From: Viscum album
Taxonomy: Eukaryota; Streptophyta; Magnoliopsida; Santalales; Viscaceae
Direction: 5' to 3'
Assembly (NCBI GenBank): GCA_963277665.1
Contig: OY728122.1
Span: forward strand, 1,981,716,883-1,981,780,882
DNA length: 64,000 nucleotides
Below the pieces are notes generated by a model. The model made no database searches. It saw only the letters and a program-made list of their open reading frames with translations, and had not been told where the DNA came from. Positions 59,961-64,000 of the stretch are shown here, in pieces; positions within the stretch are counted from its first letter, which is position 1, and each line of letters begins with the position of its first letter. The translations under genes and the position numbers were made by a program.

Positions 59961-60099
59961 ATGGTCACATGTGTTGCTCCTAGAACAAGTTCAATGGTAA
60001 ACTCTACCTCTCTAACCAAAGGTAGACCAGTGAATTCATTAAGAAACAAATATATGAAATTCTCCACTACAAGAGGGAAAATAATGGGTTGTAACCCCT

Positions 60100-60560
60100 A
60101 TTAATCAAGGTATAGACTTGAAACCTATGTCGTAACACTACCCAGCATCTTCTTCTTATGTCCTTCTCCTGACACACTCACATATCATTCTTCCTTATGC
60201 ACATGCATAACTCCCTCTAGTGATGTAAACATAACCCTATGATGATATCAGTAAATATGGGATTTGTAGTGAAATAGTTGGTCCATCCCAGTGATGAAAT
60301 CAAAACCTAACATGTTTAGAACTTATAGGTTCTATATGAATAGGTAATCCCCTATATCAAGAGGGAAAATTTTTACATCAATGAATTCCCTCTCAACGGA
60401 TACCTAATGGTGTATCTAGAGTCATAAGTCTATGATAGTAATCGATGTCATGGCCCAAAATCTTAGCGATTTCCTCAGATATGAAAGAGAAATGCATGCC
60501 TGTATCAAATAAAGTAGACACTAAAGTGGAGGTGACTATAATAGTACCTTGTACATTAGA
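60100..60560 (-). pseudogene. Aspartic protease (second chromovirus)
   Basis: Minus reading VSTLFDTGMHFSFISEEIAK at about 60523-60464 keeps the active-site DTG. The rest, down to 60100, is broken by stops, with a weak match to the ILGMDWL region near 60270 (HHWDGPT-like). Confidence 0.75.
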
Positions 60561-60569
60561 TGGTATGGA

Positions 60570-61760
60570 ACTCTTATCCTACAGTGTAGGTTGGACTGCA
60601 TGTAATTAGTCTATACCGCATCCTTTATTCACTACCTAACTTCCCTATGTACTCCCTCTCTGCTATCATTGTGAATAATATGTCTAGTTGCCTCTTCCTC
60701 GACCGCCACCTCAGCCTAAATGACTGGTGGTATTCCAGATACCTGGTTGTCGTGATCCTGCTAACCCAGTTCTTGACTGAGGAGTATGTTAAAATCCATG
60801 TTCTCTATGCACTAGAGGGAATTTCCTATATTAATAGTGTAGATTTCCCAACCTTTCACAGCCTCTACAATCCATTGGGTTCTACGTACACTACCTTCTG
60901 AAATGTCATGTCACCTCACACTGGTGACAGATAGGATAACTACCTATAAAAGGATCCTAACCACTTCTACCTCCATTAGATTCTTTGAAATATTGTTTTC
61001 ACCTAGAATATGATCCATTGGAATATTTTTGTGTCAAAACTCCCTGGGTCTCACCATTACCTCTCTCGGATTTTGTTATGTAATTAGGGATTGGTTGATG
61101 ATTTCGAAAATAGTTTTCAACCTAAACATGTTGACTTGTGACCAGATGGTGTAACACATTCCATCATTAAAAATCCTAGTAGCTATTAGATCATCAGCAT
61201 CTAGAGATGGATCAAACCACTAAAGCATAGTGAAACATGATGAATAATCTATAACTGACATGGTCCCCAGCTGTAGATTCATAAAATCTCAAGCTTTGTT
61301 AGCCCTCAATTTTTAGGGAAATAAGTAGTCATAGAAGACAGTATAAAAGTCCACATATACCATTTCTCTTTACTGGGATACCTGGGTTAGTATATCCCAC
61401 CACCTCTTGGATGAATCACGTAGAATGTAAGCACCTATATTGACCCTCCACTCTGGAGGTGTCTTTATGTGCTCAAAGATAGATAGGATCACCTCAAATC
61501 ATGACTCTACAGTAAGTGTCTTCCAGCTCCCATGAAAATTGGAGGATGATACTATTGAAACTTGCAATTCATCTCTTCTATACTCAGGACAAGTCAAACT
61601 CTTTCTTTCATACTCAACATCATACACAGGAATCCCTCTTGAAACTGGGTATCAGCACCCACATCAGGAATTGGAGGATGAACAATGGGTGGCTCGACAT
61701 GATAGAAAACTAGCGGCTCAAGGGTCTCCACCTTAGGAACATGATCATCTCCTCCTTTAG
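60570..61760 (-). pseudogene. Gag (second chromovirus)
   Basis: 61380-61130 on minus reads EMVYVDFYTVFYDYLFP, DFMNLQLGTMSVIDYSSCF, DPSLDADDLIATRIFNDGM, the gypsy gag core order. Near 60930 a knuckle remnant CHQCEVT is left. The plus-strand open frames 60647-60901, 61516-61713 and 61539-61736 are shadows of this region. Confidence 0.75.
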
Positions 61761-62748
61761 GGTGCAATTCTCGACAATGTCATGATGACATAATTCTAAA
61801 AATCCACATGAACATCTCATAATATATTAATGAAATACCAAATATTTCATTCAAGAACCTATTATAGGTATTAAAGGCTTTCAATAAGAACCGAAATTCC
61901 TCTCTTCCTGCTAGAAAATCTATTACTAGATGCAAAAAACATACCATAATATGCCATATTAATGGAGAAACACCCCCTACTAAGGCTGGTATCAGGTCAG
62001 GTTTCTATGTTAGTTAGATTCAAGATGGATTTTCTCAAGTTATAAATCATTTACCACTTGAAATTGTTCTCATTTAAACTTTTAAATCATTTGAATTTTC
62101 TAAATCCAATGATATACCATTTTCCCCATAAGGGCCTATACACCTAATGAACCAAAATATAACACTAACATGGATTTCATTCTCAATTAAATTATGCTTA
62201 TTAATGTAAGTATACCGTCCTCAAATGGTTGATCAAGCTAAAATACCATATTCTGATCTATAATGGCCCATACACCTTATGAATCAAAGAGTGGAACCCC
62301 CTAAACTCACACCATAGTAAAATAAAAATCCTAAAAGAAGTGTTATAACAATCATATATATATAAAGGAACAATAAATATGTAGTTTTCAATGATTTATA
62401 AAATTTAAACATGGCATGAAAAAATGCATGGCCTACCCATATTATGCCTATTGTGATGCATGTTCTAATGTATAACCCTCATTTCAACATTTTAAGGTAA
62501 TGAAATCACAAATTCAAATATAATAAATATCAATAACATCTAAAGTCAAGTGTATCACCCAATGGTGGAATTGTATCAATAGTAAATGGAAGAATCAATA
62601 AAAACAAAATTAAGGAAACTTGGAATTTACCCCGTACATGGGTTCGTGACACCCAAGAGTGGCTTCTAACTAAGTCCCAAGTTCTCCCACTCTCCAATAT
62701 ATTTTCTCCAAATAGTAAAGTAATAAATTTACCCCATTGATACAACTT
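61761..62748 (-). other. Leader and primer-binding site (second chromovirus)
   Basis: About 1 kb without a coding reading. The minus strand at 62734-62745 reads TTGTATCAATGG, a decayed form of the initiator-Met-tRNA site, next to the LTR start at 62749. The minus open frame 62530-62745 is not supported. Confidence 0.65.
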
Positions 62749-63614
62749 TTTGACATTCTGGACCTGACTACCACTTAACTTGTGCCCTAAGATTGGTTGG
62801 CCACATGACCCCTAGCGCATCTCCCCAAAAGCCAGAGGTTACCGAATAGTGGTGGGGGTGTGGGGGTAGTATATTGGGGAAAATATACCTACATTTCAGT
62901 GTACCATGGTGGATAAAACAAATAGTAAATATTTGTGGAAGCATAATACATCAGACAAATACAGTAAATAGTGGAAGCACCAATAGATATAGCAGAAGTC
63001 TGAATAACTGAATAACATAGAAAAAGCCTCATATACAGTTTCTGATAAAAACATGAATTCATGTCATTCTAGTGTAAAATTAAATATAAAATAGGCAATA
63101 TTCATTCTAAACAAAAATTGAAAAAGTGAAAAACGTCCAAAAGCTTCTCCATAGCATATCGATCCAAAGCCTGATCCTCTGCTCCTAAGCTCTATCTAAG
63201 AAATGTGTATCAACAGCCTAAAGAGTGGTGTTTTCCCCTATCCATACCTGCAAGAAAATATTATTCTAAGGTTCCAAAGGTGTCCCAAGTAGGGTGTGAG
63301 ATAAACATATTAGTAGGCCACCACAAATGGTGTCTACATGTAAACCGAGTAGGCACTCGTAAGTAAACAGTGTGCAGCTAACAAAAGGAAATTAAAATAA
63401 TGTAGAATAAATAATTAACCTCCCACTTGGGTTTTGAAAGGATACCTGATGGGTCTACCTACTTCAGCACATAGCTGGTATGTTTGATCAGGCCACTATA
63501 TGTGTGTGCGTGTGTGTGTCTGTATGTATGTATGTATGTATGTACGTAAGTATGTAGGTATGTATATATGTATATATGTAGGTACCTACATACGTATGTA
63601 CGTACGTACCTACA

Positions 63615-63645
<31 letters not shown>

Positions 63646-63895
63646 TGTATGTATGTATGTATGTATGTATGTATGTATGTATGTATGTATGTATGTATGT
63701 ATGTATGTATGTATGTATGTATGTATGTATGTATGTATGTATGTATGTATGTATGTATGTATGTATGTATGTATGTATGTATGTATGTATGTATGTATGT
63801 ATGTATGTATGTATGTATGTATGTATGTATGTATGTATGTATGTATGTATGTATGTTTGTTTGTTTGTTTGTTTGTATGTATGTATGTATGTATG

Positions 63896-63927
<32 letters not shown>

Positions 63928-64000
63928 TGTATGTATGTATGTATGTATGTATGTATGTATGTATGTATGTATGTATGTATGTATGTATGTATGTATGTAT
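62749..64000 (-). repeat. 5' LTR of second chromovirus, truncated by window end
   Basis: Aligns with 54671-55430 up to TATGTTTGATC and CCACTA at about 63480-63499. From there the sequence is microsatellite to the last base, so the rest of the LTR lies outside. Confidence 0.85.
63499..64000. repeat. Long (TATG)n microsatellite, continues past the window
   Basis: Begins as TGTGTGTGCGTGTGTGTG, passes through a variant zone with palindromic GTAGGTACCTACATAC (about 63578-63595) and becomes near-perfect (ATGT)n from about 63618 to the end. A short (TTTG)n block at about 63855-63875 and one TATATG interruption near 63898 are the only breaks in nearly 390 bases. Confidence 0.95.

Larger units (their letters stand above)
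54671..64000 (-). mobile_element. Second Tekay/Del-like chromovirus, runs past window end
   Basis: Minus-strand element: 3' LTR 54671-57126 (2456 bp), chromodomain and integrase (57138-58400), RNase H and RT (58750-59960), protease (60100-60560), gag (60570-61760), leader and primer site (to 62748), 5' LTR from 62749 to beyond 64000. LTR ends are canonical: TGTGACG at the low end and GTTACA at the high end. The LTR is unrelated to that of the outer element at 24-19577, so this is a different family of the same lineage. The far boundary and target duplication are outside the window. Confidence 0.88.

Noticed and set aside
61516..61736. Two overlapping 65-codon plus frames
   Set aside because: They overlap each other in different frames and lie antisense to the gag N-terminal region of the second chromovirus.
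63499..64000. Telomeric or centromeric satellite
   Set aside because: The unit is a plain tetranucleotide TATG, not the plant telomere repeat TTTAGGG. It sits inside an LTR at a site that is already microsatellite in the partner LTR.

Overview
The window looks like intergenic heterochromatin from a large-genome flowering plant. I see no intact host gene, no rRNA or tRNA gene and no CRISPR array. Almost everything is old, mutually inserted transposable elements. A plant origin is indicated by Ty3/gypsy chromoviruses with C-terminal chromodomains, long LTRs primed by an initiator-Met-tRNA-like site, Ty1/copia bodies, a Mutator-like (MULE) transposase and a plant mobile domain (PMD). The species cannot be named from the sequence. 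Every recognisable coding region carries stops or frameshifts, and several catalytic residues are lost, so nothing here looks able to move by itself.

Layout. (1) 24-19577: a Tekay/Del-like chromovirus on the minus strand. Its ends are fixed by the target duplication GTGTC at 19-23 and 19578-19582. A second, internally deleted member of the same family (9273-18200, duplication GTATT) sits inside its 5' LTR, and that element's own 5' LTR carries a 1.25 kb gene-like insert at 16737-17986. (2) 19583-23600: unclassified sequence with degenerate short repeats, a TAATTA-rich tract and a roughly 312-bp tandem duplication. (3) 23640 to about 53000: a plus-strand MULE remnant. It has a transposase relic (23640-26850, itself holding a 450-bp CACTA-like element) followed by a PMD reading frame, and later insertions have split the PMD.

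(4) 27916-42123: a tandem pair of minus-strand Ty1/copia bodies between two 1.94-kb LTRs, with the middle LTR reduced to about 45 bp. It is flanked by two copies of the same PMD segment, each with the other copy's insertion site empty. Unequal recombination between two insertions explains this. (5) 43753-52410: a plus-strand LTR element with 2.79-kb LTRs and a gag relic but no recognisable pol, inserted in the 3' part of the PMD frame. (6) 53040-54660: inverted repeats and an extreme A+T tract. (7) 54671 to beyond 64000: a second minus-strand Tekay/Del-like chromovirus. Its two LTRs carry different microsatellites at the same site, and one runs off the window end as a long (TATG)n tract.

The parts do not cooperate as a system. 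The order of insertion can be read from the nesting: MULE with PMD first, then the copia pair and the gag-only element; separately, the outer chromovirus, then the nested one, then the 1.25-kb insert. The observations most worth checking are the MULE-PMD association, the recombination footprint around the copia pair, the non-canonical TA...TA LTR ends supported by two independent target duplications, the 1.25-kb gene-like insert, and the fixed TATA-box-to-splice-donor spacing in the chromovirus LTRs.
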